A stretch of DNA of 64,000 nucleotides from Paludibacteraceae bacterium. Lineage in GTDB: Bacteria; Bacteroidota; Bacteroidia; Bacteroidales; Paludibacteraceae. Within the stretch, counting starts at the first letter, position 1. Every line of letters starts with the position of its first letter. Below the pieces are notes generated by a model. The model was not told the DNA's origin, did no database searches, and saw only the letters and a list, made by a program, of their open reading frames with translations. Below are positions 44,707-53,394 of the stretch, one piece after another. The DNA lies in contig JAKSNF010000004.1 of NCBI GenBank assembly GCA_024400115.1, forward strand, positions 62,001 to 126,000, written 5' to 3'. Made by a program: the position numbers and the translations under genes.

Positions 44707-46515
44707 ATGAAAAAGACAATAATAGCAATTATCCTTATTGCGAGTAGCGTACAATTAATGGCACGCGAGTATCCTGATTCCGTTTTAGAAGCCAGTCAAG
44801 CACAAGCACGTATTAACAAAGGACTGAGCATTGAACTCAGCGGTGGTGTTGGTATGAGCCGTATTGATTTCCAGCACTGGGGACAAAAAGGAAACGAAGC
44901 TTTCCAAAACAACAATTTAGGTCAAAAGATCTCTTTCCCGAGTGGTAATGCAGCTCTTGGACTGACCTATTATTTCATTCCCAGTTTCGGTATAGGAACG
45001 GGATTGGAGTTTACGAACTATACTTCTAAGACGGCATTCAAGTCACCCTTACAGTTTGAGGCAACGGATAAGTACGGAGACAACTATATTCAAACCATCC
45101 GCACCGATGCTACTGAGCGACAAGACTTATATATGTTAGAGATTCCCGTAGGTTTACATTTCCGCGCTTTGGGCGAGGGTAAGAAAGTTGGTTTTATCGG
45201 AGCGTTAGGTGTTAAGTTCGGTTTGCCGATGAAGAGTACGTATCAAATGAAAGATGCGTACACCATCTACAATAATATCTATTATCCTATTTATGATTTG
45301 GCTATTGAGCAGATTCCAACTGTTATTGAGCATGGTACTGCACAACCCTATTCGGGTTCGTTCGGAACTTTAGTGTCGGGAGACAAGCGCTACAATATGG
45401 CTAAGTTCAATTATGCCGGATATGCCCAACTCGGTGTGCTCTTCCAACTCAGCCAACATGTTGACATGAGTTTGAGTGCTTTTGCTACTTACTACATCAA
45501 TGACGTATTGGACAATCACGGATACGAACCCGTTAGTTTCGGTGGTGCTCTGCCGGAAGGTGAATACCCCACCCGACTGAGTAACAATCGCACCGAAATG
45601 GGTTTTGTCAATACCAATGCCGTTAGTTCATTGCATCCTTGGAACGTAGGATTAAAAGTAGGATTCCACTTCAACACGGATAAGACGGATGCTAAAAAGG
45701 AGTATGATAAGCAAGAACGCGAAAAAGAACGTTTGGCACGCAAATCAGCTCGCGAAGAACGCTTAAGAAACGATAGCATCGTAACCGATAGTTTGAAACC
45801 TGATCCGAACTATCCTGATACATTATCTTATTTCGAGGATAAACTCACAGAAGATACCATCAGCGAACAACCCGAAAGAGAATGCGAATGCATCGACACC
45901 ATATATATATACGTGCACGATACAATCTACGTACATGACAGTGTGATTACGACCATTGAAAATCCTGCAGAGCAGATATCTGATATAATGGCAAAGAGTA
46001 TCATTTGGTTCGCTTTAGATTCCGATGTGCCTATCTTACAACCGGAAGATATCTTGATTAATATGGCAGCCATTCTAAAAGCTCATCCGCAGCAACGCGT
46101 ATATGTAACCGGACACGCATGTAAATTAGGTAAACCCGATTATAACATGGATTTGGCTATGCGTCGTGCCAAAGCCGTTGCTAAGCAATTGAAAGCTTTA
46201 GGTGTAAAAGATGAGCAGATGATTATCCAAACCAGAGGTGCCAATGTACCCTACCGTTTCAATGGCAAACACACGTTAGAGAAGGATCGTCGTGTGGAGA
46301 TTATTCCCGTAGAGATGGTAGATGAGGTTGCCGAAAGCGTTCAGCAGCAAGGTGAGCAGGTGGTATTAAAAGCAGGAGACCGATTGGCAAAATTAGCCCG
46401 TAAATATTACGGTAATACCGAGGATTGGATTCTTATTTACAATGCCAATAAGGACGTTATTACCAATCCGGATGTTTTACCGGTAGGCAAAACGATTATT
46501 ATTCCCACCAAATAA
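44707..46515 (+). CDS. OmpA-family outer-membrane protein with C-terminal LysM
   Basis: The frame opens at 44671, but AAAGGAGGAC just before the ATG at 44707 and the signal peptide MKKTIIAIILIASSVQLMA fix the start there, giving 602 residues. After the signal comes a beta-barrel-like region (KGLSIELSGGVGMSR, GNAALGLTYYFIPSFGIGTGLEF), a charged linker, then an OmpA peptidoglycan-binding domain (RVYVTGHACKLGKPDYNMDLAMRRAKAV, KDRRVEI), and a LysM-like end (LKAGDRLAKLARKYYGNTEDWILIYNAN). It should tie the outer membrane to the wall and may act with the surface protein before it. Confidence 0.9.
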   Translation: MKKTIIAIILIASSVQLMAREYPDSVLEASQAQARINKGLSIELSGGVGMSRIDFQHWGQKGNEAFQNNNLGQKISFPSGNAALGLTYYFIPSFGIGTGLEFTNYTSKTAFKSPLQFEATDKYGDNYIQTIRTDATERQDLYMLEIPVGLHFRALGEGKKVGFIGALGVKFGLPMKSTYQMKDAYTIYNNIYYPIYDLAIEQIPTVIEHGTAQPYSGSFGTLVSGDKRYNMAKFNYAGYAQLGVLFQLSQHVDMSLSAFATYYINDVLDNHGYEPVSFGGALPEGEYPTRLSNNRTEMGFVNTNAVSSLHPWNVGLKVGFHFNTDKTDAKKEYDKQEREKERLARKSAREERLRNDSIVTDSLKPDPNYPDTLSYFEDKLTEDTISEQPERECECIDTIYIYVHDTIYVHDSVITTIENPAEQISDIMAKSIIWFALDSDVPILQPEDILINMAAILKAHPQQRVYVTGHACKLGKPDYNMDLAMRRAKAVAKQLKALGVKDEQMIIQTRGANVPYRFNGKHTLEKDRRVEIIPVEMVDEVAESVQQQGEQVVLKAGDRLAKLARKYYGNTEDWILIYNANKDVITNPDVLPVGKTIIIPTK

Positions 46516-46550
46516 TAAGATTAAACTAAAAACAAATATTAAATAACATC

Positions 46551-47903
46551 ATGCAACAAATCAAACTGAAAAAGGGTTTGGACATTCCGATGTGTGGCGC
46601 TGCTGCATTAACCATAGGCAGCATTAATCGTCCCACCGTTTATAAGATTGTTCCGGACCACTATGCCGGCTTGACCCCGAAACTAATGGTCAAGGAAGGC
46701 GACCAAGTGAAAGCGGGTAGTCCCCTCTTTCATGACAAACAGTTTGCTGAGTTAATCGTGACCTCCCCCGTTAGCGGTAAGGTTGTAGAAATCAACCGCG
46801 GCGAACGTCGTAAGGTTATGTTCATTGGCATAAAAGCCGACATCAAAACGGACTATGTTCAATTCGATCTCAAGCAAAATGTTAAAGACTTGCTGCTGCA
46901 ATCGGGTCTATGGGCTTATATCAAGCAACGCCCTTACGACTGCATCGCAATGCCAAGTAAACAACCTAAGGCGATCTTCGTATCAACTTTTGACACCGCT
47001 CCGTTGGCTCCCGATTACGGCTTTGTTTTAGCCGGTAAGGGCAACTTCATTCAAGCCGGTATTAACGCGTTGAGCGAATTAGCTCCGGTGTATGTCGGTC
47101 TGCAGCACAACAACAAGACAACAGACTTCGCCGCATTGAAGAACTGCACGCTTTATAGCGTAGAGGGTCCCCACCCCGCAGGCAACGTAGGCGTTCAGAT
47201 TAACCACGTAGCTCCTATCGCAAAAGGTGAGACGGTCTTCACGGTTAACATCCAAGACTTGGCTATCATCGGTCAGTTCTTTACCACAGGTCAAGTGAAA
47301 CAGGAGCGCCTCGTAGCTCTCACGGGAGATATGGCATTTGAACCACAGTACTTCCGTATCTTACCCGGTACGCCTGCCAGTGCTATTACGCATTGCAATG
47401 TACGCAAGGACATGGCTACACGTATCATCTGCGGTAACGTACTAAGCGGAACGCAGATAACGGAAGACGAGAGTTTATGCTATCGCTGCAACCAAGTATC
47501 CATCTTAGCCGAAGGAACCGAGAAACATGAGTTCATGGGCTGGTTATTACCTCGCTTTAATGACTTTAACGCTAAGACGACCGATCCGGCTAAGTTCTTA
47601 GACAACGGTTTATGGTATTGGCTCTTTGGTCCTAAGCAATATAACTGGGACGCACGCGTTAAAGGTGGTCGTCGCGCTATCATCGTTAGCGGAGAATATG
47701 AGAAAGTCTTCCCCATGGATATTTATCCCGAGCAACTCATCAAAGCGATGATTGCCGGTAATATCGACAAGATGGAGCAACTCGGTGCTTACGAGGTGGC
47801 TCCCGAGGACTTCGCTTTATGTGAATATATCTGCACCTCCAAACTGCCCGTACAGGCTATCGTTAAGGAGGCATTAACTAACTTAAAGAAGGAGATTGAA
47901 TAA
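46551..47903 (+). CDS. nqrA: Na+-translocating NADH:quinone reductase subunit A
   Basis: NqrA is the cytoplasmic subunit at the quinone end of the Na+-NQR complex. The 450-residue sequence starts MQQIKLKKGLDIPMCGAA, as in other NqrA, has the barrel-sandwich region (VKEGDQVKAGSPLFHDK) and the DUF3330-like C-terminus. It follows the OmpA gene by 35 bases with no promoter seen between, so the nqr genes seem to share a transcript with two envelope genes. Its ATG for nqrB shares a base with its stop. Confidence 0.96.
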   Translation: MQQIKLKKGLDIPMCGAAALTIGSINRPTVYKIVPDHYAGLTPKLMVKEGDQVKAGSPLFHDKQFAELIVTSPVSGKVVEINRGERRKVMFIGIKADIKTDYVQFDLKQNVKDLLLQSGLWAYIKQRPYDCIAMPSKQPKAIFVSTFDTAPLAPDYGFVLAGKGNFIQAGINALSELAPVYVGLQHNNKTTDFAALKNCTLYSVEGPHPAGNVGVQINHVAPIAKGETVFTVNIQDLAIIGQFFTTGQVKQERLVALTGDMAFEPQYFRILPGTPASAITHCNVRKDMATRIICGNVLSGTQITEDESLCYRCNQVSILAEGTEKHEFMGWLLPRFNDFNAKTTDPAKFLDNGLWYWLFGPKQYNWDARVKGGRRAIIVSGEYEKVFPMDIYPEQLIKAMIAGNIDKMEQLGAYEVAPEDFALCEYICTSKLPVQAIVKEALTNLKKEIE

Positions 47904-49117
47904 TGGAAAAGTTTTATCAAATCTGGAAACGTTTCGGTCAGAACTTCCAAGAAGGCGGTAAACTGAGTAAACTCAGCAGTTTCTATGACGCTTTCGATAC
48001 GTTCCTGTTCACTCCGAGTACTACCGCACGCAAAATCGGTAGTCATATCCACGATGGTAACGACAGCAAGCGCACGATGATCCTCGTCGTTTTAGCCCTC
48101 GTTCCTGCCCTGTTGTTCGGTATGTTCAATGTAGGTTATCAGCACTTCCTCGCCACGGGTGAGATTGTGAAAGGTGCCATGACCTGCGCCCTGTTCTGGA
48201 AAGCTTTTGCTTTCGGTCTGTTGGCAGTATTGCCTTATATCATTGTATCCTACCTCGTTGGTTTGGGTATAGAGTTTGTTGTAGCTCAAATCAAGCACGA
48301 AGAAGTAGCTGAAGGATTCCTCGTAACCGGTTTTATTATTCCGCTTATCGTTCCCATCGGCACTCCGCTGTGGATGGTTGCTGTAGCAACGGCTTTTGCT
48401 GTTATCTTCGCTAAAGAAGTGTTTGGCGGTACGGGCTATAATATCTTCAACGTAGCTCTCATCACGCGTGCCTTCCTCTTCTTTGCTTATCCTACCCATA
48501 TGACGGGTGATAAGTTCGTCAGAACACAAGGCACATGGGGTTGGGATAATAATCAAGCTCTCGTGGATGGTTTCACGGGTGCTACCCCACTCACCCAACT
48601 CAGTACGGCTGAGACGGCTACTTACACGATGACCGATACGCTCGGTAACCCCATTGGTTTCTGGGACGCTGTTAATGGTCTTATCCCCGGTTCCGTAGGT
48701 GAGACATGTATCTGGGCTATTCTCCTTGGCGCTATCCTGTTGCTCATGACGGGCGTAGCTTCTTGGAAGACGATGCTCTCCATTTTTGTAGGTGGCGGTC
48801 TGGTAGCCTTCCTGTTTAATATCGGTGGTGTAGATAACGCTGCTGCTAACACGCCTTGGTATATGCACCTCGTACTCGGTGGTTTCGCTTTCGGTGCTGT
48901 CTTTATGGCAACCGACCCCGTTACTTCTGCTCGTACAGAGTGTGGTAAATGGATTTATGGTTTCCTCATTGGTGCCATGGCTATTGTTATTCGCGTGCTC
49001 AATCCGGGTTATCCCGAAGGCATGATGCTGTCTATCCTGCTCATGAACGCCTTCGCTCCGCTGATTGACTGGTGTGTGGTTCGCGTCAATATTAATAAAC
49101 GTCTAAAAAGAGCATAA
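47903..49117 (+). CDS. nqrB: Na+-NQR subunit B
   Basis: NqrB is the largest membrane subunit, with the riboflavin and one covalent FMN, and forms much of the Na+ path. The 404 residues hold about ten membrane helices (for example MILVVLALVPALLFGMFNVGY, VTGFIIPLIVPIGTPLWMVAVATAF). The FMN attachment motif appears in DGFTGATPLTQL (Thr in GATPL). ApbE, needed for that bond, is at 57136-58149. The start overlaps the nqrA stop by one base. Confidence 0.97.
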   Translation: MEKFYQIWKRFGQNFQEGGKLSKLSSFYDAFDTFLFTPSTTARKIGSHIHDGNDSKRTMILVVLALVPALLFGMFNVGYQHFLATGEIVKGAMTCALFWKAFAFGLLAVLPYIIVSYLVGLGIEFVVAQIKHEEVAEGFLVTGFIIPLIVPIGTPLWMVAVATAFAVIFAKEVFGGTGYNIFNVALITRAFLFFAYPTHMTGDKFVRTQGTWGWDNNQALVDGFTGATPLTQLSTAETATYTMTDTLGNPIGFWDAVNGLIPGSVGETCIWAILLGAILLLMTGVASWKTMLSIFVGGGLVAFLFNIGGVDNAAANTPWYMHLVLGGFAFGAVFMATDPVTSARTECGKWIYGFLIGAMAIVIRVLNPGYPEGMMLSILLMNAFAPLIDWCVVRVNINKRLKRA

Positions 49118-49119
49118 TT

Positions 49120-49863
49120 ATGGCAAAACAATATGTATGTAAAGTGTGTGGATATGTCCACACAGGAGATAAGGCTCCGGATGTTTGCCCACAGTGCCAA
49201 CAGACGAACTGCTTTGAAGAAAAGAAAACTAAGCGTTTCTCTACCGATTCGAATGTTTATACGATTGTTTATGCAACTGTTATCGTAATCATCGTAGCGG
49301 TACTGCTCAGCCTTGTGCACAGCGTTCTCAAACCCATGCACGATGAGAATGAGCGTTTGGATACGCAAAAGCAAATCCTCGTGGCTCTCAACCAAGACAT
49401 CACCCAAGGTAATCCTTCTCAACTATATGCTGACATCGTCAAAGAAGATTCTATTCTGATTAATGGTGAGAAGAAAGTTTATTATATTGCAACCCTCGAC
49501 AACACACAAAAACTTGTTGTGCCCTTAAAAGGTCAAGGTCTTTGGGGTGCTATCTGGGGATATGTCGCTTTAGACGAAGATAAGAACACCATTTTCGGTA
49601 TTAACTTCGGTCACGAAGGAGAGACTCCGGGTTTAGGTGGTGAGATTGTAACGGAAAACTTCCGTCGCCGTTTCTTTGGCAAACATATTAAAGACGCTGA
49701 AGGTAACCTTCGTTCTGTAGCTGTTCTTAAAGAGGGCAAAAAAGCCCCCGAAGGACAGGATCAAGTGGACGCTTGGGCAGGTGCAACCATCACCTCAACC
49801 GGTGTCAATGATATGTTGTATAATTCGTTGAACCAATATAAAGCAATATTAGGGGAGGAATAA
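49120..49863 (+). CDS. nqrC: Na+-NQR subunit C with N-terminal rubredoxin-like zinc ribbon
   Basis: The C-terminal ~205 residues are NqrC: one membrane segment (about 46-68, TIVYATVIVIIVAVLLSLV), then the periplasmic FMN domain with the covalent flavin motif DAWAGATITSTG near the end. The first ~35 residues are unusual: YVCKVCGYVHTGDKAPDVCPQC is a rubredoxin-type CxxCG...CxxC ribbon, as at the end of rubrerythrins, placed on the cytoplasmic side of the helix. It may bind Fe or Zn and could add a redox centre or a docking site. The frame is continuous and the start has no alternative ATG before the membrane segment, so the fusion is real in this sequence. Confidence 0.95.
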   Translation: MAKQYVCKVCGYVHTGDKAPDVCPQCQQTNCFEEKKTKRFSTDSNVYTIVYATVIVIIVAVLLSLVHSVLKPMHDENERLDTQKQILVALNQDITQGNPSQLYADIVKEDSILINGEKKVYYIATLDNTQKLVVPLKGQGLWGAIWGYVALDEDKNTIFGINFGHEGETPGLGGEIVTENFRRRFFGKHIKDAEGNLRSVAVLKEGKKAPEGQDQVDAWAGATITSTGVNDMLYNSLNQYKAILGEE

Positions 49864-49865
49864 TT

Positions 49866-50495
49866 ATGGCACTTGCACAAAAAACAAAAGAGGCCTTTTT
49901 AGGTCCGTTGAATGTCAATAACCCCGTCTTGGTGCAGATCTTGGGTATCTGTTCGGCACTTGCCGTAACGGTTCAACTCAAACCTGCCCTCGTTATGGGT
50001 ATTTCGGTAACGATTATCGTTGCGCTATCTAATGTCGTCATTTCGCTTATCCGCAAGTCGATTCCGATGCGTATTCGTATTATCGTTCAGTTAGTCGTTG
50101 TGGCAGCATTAGTAACCATTGTAAGCGAGATTCTAAAAGCTTTTGCCTATGATGTGGCTATGCAGCTGAGTGTTTATATCGGTCTTATCATCACCAACTG
50201 TATCTTGATGGGTCGTTTAGAGGCTTTCGCGATGACGAACAACGTGAAGGACAGTCTTTTAGATGGTCTTGGTAACGGATTCGGTTACGCTATAATCTTA
50301 GTCATCGTAGCTTTCGTTCGTGAACTGCTCGGTAGCGGTAAGTTACTCGGTTTCCAAATCATTCCCGATAGTTGGTACGTTGCCAACGGTGGTTGTTATG
50401 AGAACTGCGGTATGATGCTCATGCCCGCTATGGCACTCATTTTAGTAGGATGTGTAATCTGGGCTCACCGCTCAATTAATGAGGAGAAGAAATAA
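49866..50495 (+). CDS. nqrD: Na+-NQR subunit D
   Basis: NqrD is one of two homologous small membrane subunits that share an Fe centre at their interface. The 209 residues show about six helices and the typical segments [32 protein letters not shown] and [14 protein letters not shown], with Cys residues in the first and third. It follows nqrC by 2 bases and shares a base with nqrE. Confidence 0.97.
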   Translation: MALAQKTKEAFLGPLNVNNPVLVQILGICSALAVTVQLKPALVMGISVTIIVALSNVVISLIRKSIPMRIRIIVQLVVVAALVTIVSEILKAFAYDVAMQLSVYIGLIITNCILMGRLEAFAMTNNVKDSLLDGLGNGFGYAIILVIVAFVRELLGSGKLLGFQIIPDSWYVANGGCYENCGMMLMPAMALILVGCVIWAHRSINEEKK

Positions 50496-51103
50496 TGGAA
50501 CACGCACTTAGTTTATTCGTTCGCACCATCTTTGCGGACAATATGGTTTTCGCTTTCTTCTTGGGAATGTGCTCTTTCTTAGCCGTTTCTAAAGATGTTA
50601 AGACGAGTCTTGGTTTGGGTATCGCCGTTATCTTTGTACAAACGATAACGTTGCCTATCAACTACCTACTCCAGACACAAGTATTGGAACCCCTCGGATT
50701 GGGTTATCTCAGTTTCATTCTCTTCATTGCCGTTATTGCGGCTATCACTCAACTCGTTGAGATGATTGTGGAGAAGGTTAGTCCCTCGCTGTACGCTACG
50801 CTCGGTATTTTCCTGCCGCTGATTGCCGTTAACTGCGCCATCATGGGTGGTTCGCTGTTTATGCAACAACGCGTAGGTCTCGATCCCGAAAACGTCAAAG
50901 CGATTGCTAATATCGGTGACGCTTTCGCGTTCGCTATCGGTAGCGGCTTAGGCTGGCTGATGGCTATCGTTTGCCTTGCCGGTATTCGCGAGAAAATGGA
51001 ATATAATGATGTACCCAAACCCTTACAGGGCATTGGTATTACGTTTATCACCGTCGGTCTGATGGCCATGGCTTTCATGTGCTTCAGCGGACTGGACATT
51101 TAA
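50495..51103 (+). CDS. nqrE: Na+-NQR subunit E
   Basis: NqrE pairs with NqrD in the membrane. The 202 residues have six helices and the family segments [20 protein letters not shown] and [10 protein letters not shown], which bring a Cys to the shared Fe site. Overlaps nqrD by one base; 16 bases to nqrF, with GGAGG as Shine-Dalgarno. Confidence 0.97.
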   Translation: MEHALSLFVRTIFADNMVFAFFLGMCSFLAVSKDVKTSLGLGIAVIFVQTITLPINYLLQTQVLEPLGLGYLSFILFIAVIAAITQLVEMIVEKVSPSLYATLGIFLPLIAVNCAIMGGSLFMQQRVGLDPENVKAIANIGDAFAFAIGSGLGWLMAIVCLAGIREKMEYNDVPKPLQGIGITFITVGLMAMAFMCFSGLDI

Positions 51104-51119
51104 TAAGGAGGACACGATT

Positions 51120-52409
51120 ATGGAAATTAGTTTAACAGCAATTCTCTATGCAGTAGTGGTCTTCTTAGCGGTGATCCTGCTGCTCGTAATCATTCTGCTT
51201 GTAGCCAAGAAATATTTGGTTGCCAGCGGCGATGTGAAAGTAACTATCAACGGCGATAAACAGTACAATATCCCTGCCGGAGGTACGTTACTTAGTTCCC
51301 TTGGCGAAGCCGGTGTACACCTTCCCTCCGCTTGCGGCGGTAAGGGTTCTTGCGGTCAATGTAAGTGCCAAGTGCTCGAAGGTGGTGGTGAGATCCTGCC
51401 TACCGAGACAGTGCACTTCAACCGTAAACAACAGAAAGACCACTGGCGTTTAGGTTGCCAAGTTAAGGTTAAGAACGACCTCGACCTCAAGATCAACGAG
51501 TCTATCCTCGGTGTTAAAGAGTGGGAGTGCGAAGTTATCTCCAATAAGAACGTGGCTACGTTCATCAAGGAGTTCAAGGTTAAACTGCCCGCAGGCGAAC
51601 ATATGAACTTCGAACCCGGTAGTTACGCTCAGATACGTATTCCTGAGTACGATATCGACTACGATCGCGACATGGATAAGAGCCTTATCGGCGACCTCTA
51701 TCTCGGTGCATGGAAGCACTTCGGTCTATTTGGTCTCAAGCAGAAGAACACCGAAGCTACTATTCGTGCTTACTCCATGGCTAACTATCCGGACGAAGGT
51801 GATATCATCACGCTTACCGTTCGTATCGCTACCCCACCCTTCAAACCGAAAGATCAGTGTCCTAACGGACCCGAGTTCATGGATGTACCATGCGGTATAG
51901 CCTCTACCTATATCTTCTCGCTCAAGCCGGGTGATAAGGTAATGATGAGTGGTCCTTATGGTGAGTTCCGTCCCGTTTATGACAGCGGTAAGGAGATGAT
52001 TTGGGTTGGTGGTGGTGCCGGTATGGCTCCGCTGCGTGCACAGATTATGCACATGCTCAAAACGCGCCAATGCCGCGACCGCGAGATGCACTATTTCTAT
52101 GGCGCACGCGCTATCGACGAGGTCTTCTTCTTGGAGGATTTCTTGGAGTTGGAGAAGGAGTTCCCGAACTTCCATTTCCATCTCGCATTAGACCGTCCCG
52201 ATCCCAAGGCAGACGGCTTAGGAATCAAATATACTCCGGGCTTCATTGCTCCTGTGATGGGCGATACTTATCTCAAGCAGCATGAGGCTCCCGAAGATGT
52301 TGAGTACTATCTCTGCGGACCTCCGATGATGAGTAAGACCGTTATCGACCTGCTCCACTCGTTAGGTGTAGCAGACGAAGATATTCGTTACGACAACTTC
52401 GGTGCTTAA
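51120..52409 (+). CDS. nqrF: Na+-NQR subunit F (NADH dehydrogenase)
   Basis: NqrF is the NADH-oxidising entry point. The 429 residues have an N-terminal membrane helix (about 5-29), a [2Fe-2S] ferredoxin domain (SACGGKGSCGQCKC and a later LGCQ), and an FAD/NADH reductase half with RAYSMANYP for FAD and GGGAGMAPLRAQI for NADH, ending CGPPMM and YDNFGA. Complete. Last gene of the operon, followed by a strong hairpin. Confidence 0.98.
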   Translation: MEISLTAILYAVVVFLAVILLLVIILLVAKKYLVASGDVKVTINGDKQYNIPAGGTLLSSLGEAGVHLPSACGGKGSCGQCKCQVLEGGGEILPTETVHFNRKQQKDHWRLGCQVKVKNDLDLKINESILGVKEWECEVISNKNVATFIKEFKVKLPAGEHMNFEPGSYAQIRIPEYDIDYDRDMDKSLIGDLYLGAWKHFGLFGLKQKNTEATIRAYSMANYPDEGDIITLTVRIATPPFKPKDQCPNGPEFMDVPCGIASTYIFSLKPGDKVMMSGPYGEFRPVYDSGKEMIWVGGGAGMAPLRAQIMHMLKTRQCRDREMHYFYGARAIDEVFFLEDFLELEKEFPNFHFHLALDRPDPKADGLGIKYTPGFIAPVMGDTYLKQHEAPEDVEYYLCGPPMMSKTVIDLLHSLGVADEDIRYDNFGA

Positions 52410-52425
52410 ATCGGAAATAAATTAA

Positions 52426-52457
52426 TAAGGAACGCGTACACGTGTGCGCGTTCCTTA
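52426..52457. terminator. Terminator hairpin after nqrF
   Basis: TAAGGAACGCG pairs perfectly with CGCGTTCCTTA (11 bp), with further pairing inside the loop (ACACGTGT). It lies 17 bases after the nqrF stop; the T-run is short. Confidence 0.75.
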
Positions 52458-52497
52458 ATTGGTATACCAAACACCAGACACCAAACACCAGACACCA

Positions 52498-53043
52498 ATG
52501 AAAATCGGCATCTACGGTGGGAGTTTCAATCCCGTACACTTCGGACATATAGGTTTAGTCCGGTGGGTCATTGACCACACGGACTTAGACGAGATATGGA
52601 TGCTCGTCAGCCCTAATAATCCACTGAAGGATAGCAACATACTCGTCAGCGAGTCTGAGCGCTTAGAGGCTGTCCGTCAGGCACTGAACGAGCTGAACGA
52701 TAGCCGCATCCAAGCTTCGGACTTTGAGTTCTCCCTACCCCGTCCGTCTTATACGGCAGCTACGCTCAGAGCATTGCGTGAGCAGTATCCGGAGCATGAG
52801 TTTGTGCTTATTATTGGTCAGGACAATTGGGACATTTTCGATCAGTGGAAGGACTATGAAGAAATACTGAGGCTACATGAGATCTACATCTATCCTCGCC
52901 ACCCTCTTTCAGCGAGTAAAACGAGCGATCCTTCAGCGAAGCGGTCTTTCAGCGAAGCGGTCATTCAGCCAAAGGCGGTCTTCTTGAACGACGCCCCTTA
53001 TTTTGATATTTCGTCAACAGAAATAAGAGAAAAGAGGAAATAA
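52498..53043 (+). CDS. nadD: Nicotinate-nucleotide adenylyltransferase
   Basis: NadD adenylates nicotinate mononucleotide in NAD synthesis. The true start is the ATG at 52498 (MKIGIYGGSFNPVHFGH, with the HxGH-type site), not the upstream frame that would read the repeat leader. Later motifs are LVSPNNPLK, the QDNWD region, and SSTEIREK at the C-terminus. An in-frame low-complexity stretch (PLSASKTSDPSAKRSFSEAV, about residues 137-160) comes from TTCAGCGAAGCGGTC-type DNA repeats and has no counterpart in the fold I know. 181 residues. It is preceded by repeats of ACCAGACACCAA at 52466-52497. Confidence 0.94.
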   Translation: MKIGIYGGSFNPVHFGHIGLVRWVIDHTDLDEIWMLVSPNNPLKDSNILVSESERLEAVRQALNELNDSRIQASDFEFSLPRPSYTAATLRALREQYPEHEFVLIIGQDNWDIFDQWKDYEEILRLHEIYIYPRHPLSASKTSDPSAKRSFSEAVIQPKAVFLNDAPYFDISSTEIREKRK

Positions 53044-53044
53044 A

Positions 53045-53076
53045 TTTGCATATATCAAAAAAAAGTTGTAATTTTG
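53045..53076 (+). promoter_or_regulatory. Promoter of the structured RNA at 53.1-53.4 kb
   Basis: TTTGCATATAT, spacer, TAATTTTG with 20 bases between boxes, starting 1 base after the nadD stop. Transcription should begin near 53083. Confidence 0.85.
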
Positions 53077-53082
53077 CAGCGC

Positions 53083-53384
53083 AAAACTGCAAAACGCCAC
53101 TCGCCTATGATTGACCGCCATCGGTTGTAATATATGCCTGCGGATATATTGGTGTGCGCGAACACACCTATCCGCCGTCACCCACTGACGTTAAATAGGG
53201 GGACATATAAATATTGCGTTTGCAATTTATTCGGAAACTGCCTTGAAACCTAGGAAATTTCAACAATCAGTTTACTCGCGAATAAGTCTGTGAACGTCTG
53301 CGCATTGCGTGGACGAGACTTGTCTGAGTAAACGGGCTATTCCTAGGGCCTCAAGGCGTGGATAAGAACTTGTCCGCGTTTTTT
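53083..53384 (+). ncRNA. Structured non-coding RNA of about 300 nt, family unknown (3' half 6S-like)
   Basis: No ORF of weight is present between a consensus promoter and an intrinsic terminator. The 5' half has stacked hairpins: GCGGATA/TATCCGC enclosing GGTGTG/CACACC, then CGTCA/TGACG. The 3' half is one long rod: CCTTGAAACCTAGGAA (53241-53256) with TTCCTAGGGCCTCAAGG (53340-53356), an asymmetric bubble, GTTTACTC with GAGTAAAC, AAGTCT with AGACTT, and an apical CGTC/GACG hairpin. A long hairpin with a central bubble is the shape of 6S RNA, but I cannot confirm the family. It lacks the hallmarks I know of tmRNA, RNase P RNA and SRP RNA. It might also serve as a leader of the acyltransferase gene. 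Confidence 0.65.
53357..53384 (+). terminator. Intrinsic terminator of the structured RNA
   Basis: CGTGGATAAG pairs with CTTGTCCGCG (two G-U pairs), followed by six T (53379-53384). It ends 10 bases before the acyltransferase start. Confidence 0.85.
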
Positions 53385-53394
53385 GTGCCATACA

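Noticed and set aside
48092..48868. 258-codon minus-strand frame opposite nqrB
   Set aside because: Its composition is charged and irregular and it lies wholly within a conserved membrane protein gene.
53083..53384. tmRNA, RNase P RNA, SRP RNA or a common riboswitch
   Set aside because: No tag-peptide frame or CCA end, no P4-like RNase P core, no SRP GGAA-type tip, and no TPP or cobalamin box could be found by eye.
53383..53394. TTG start for the acyltransferase
   Set aside because: It falls in the T-run of the preceding terminator; the ATG at 53395 directly precedes the conserved helix 1.
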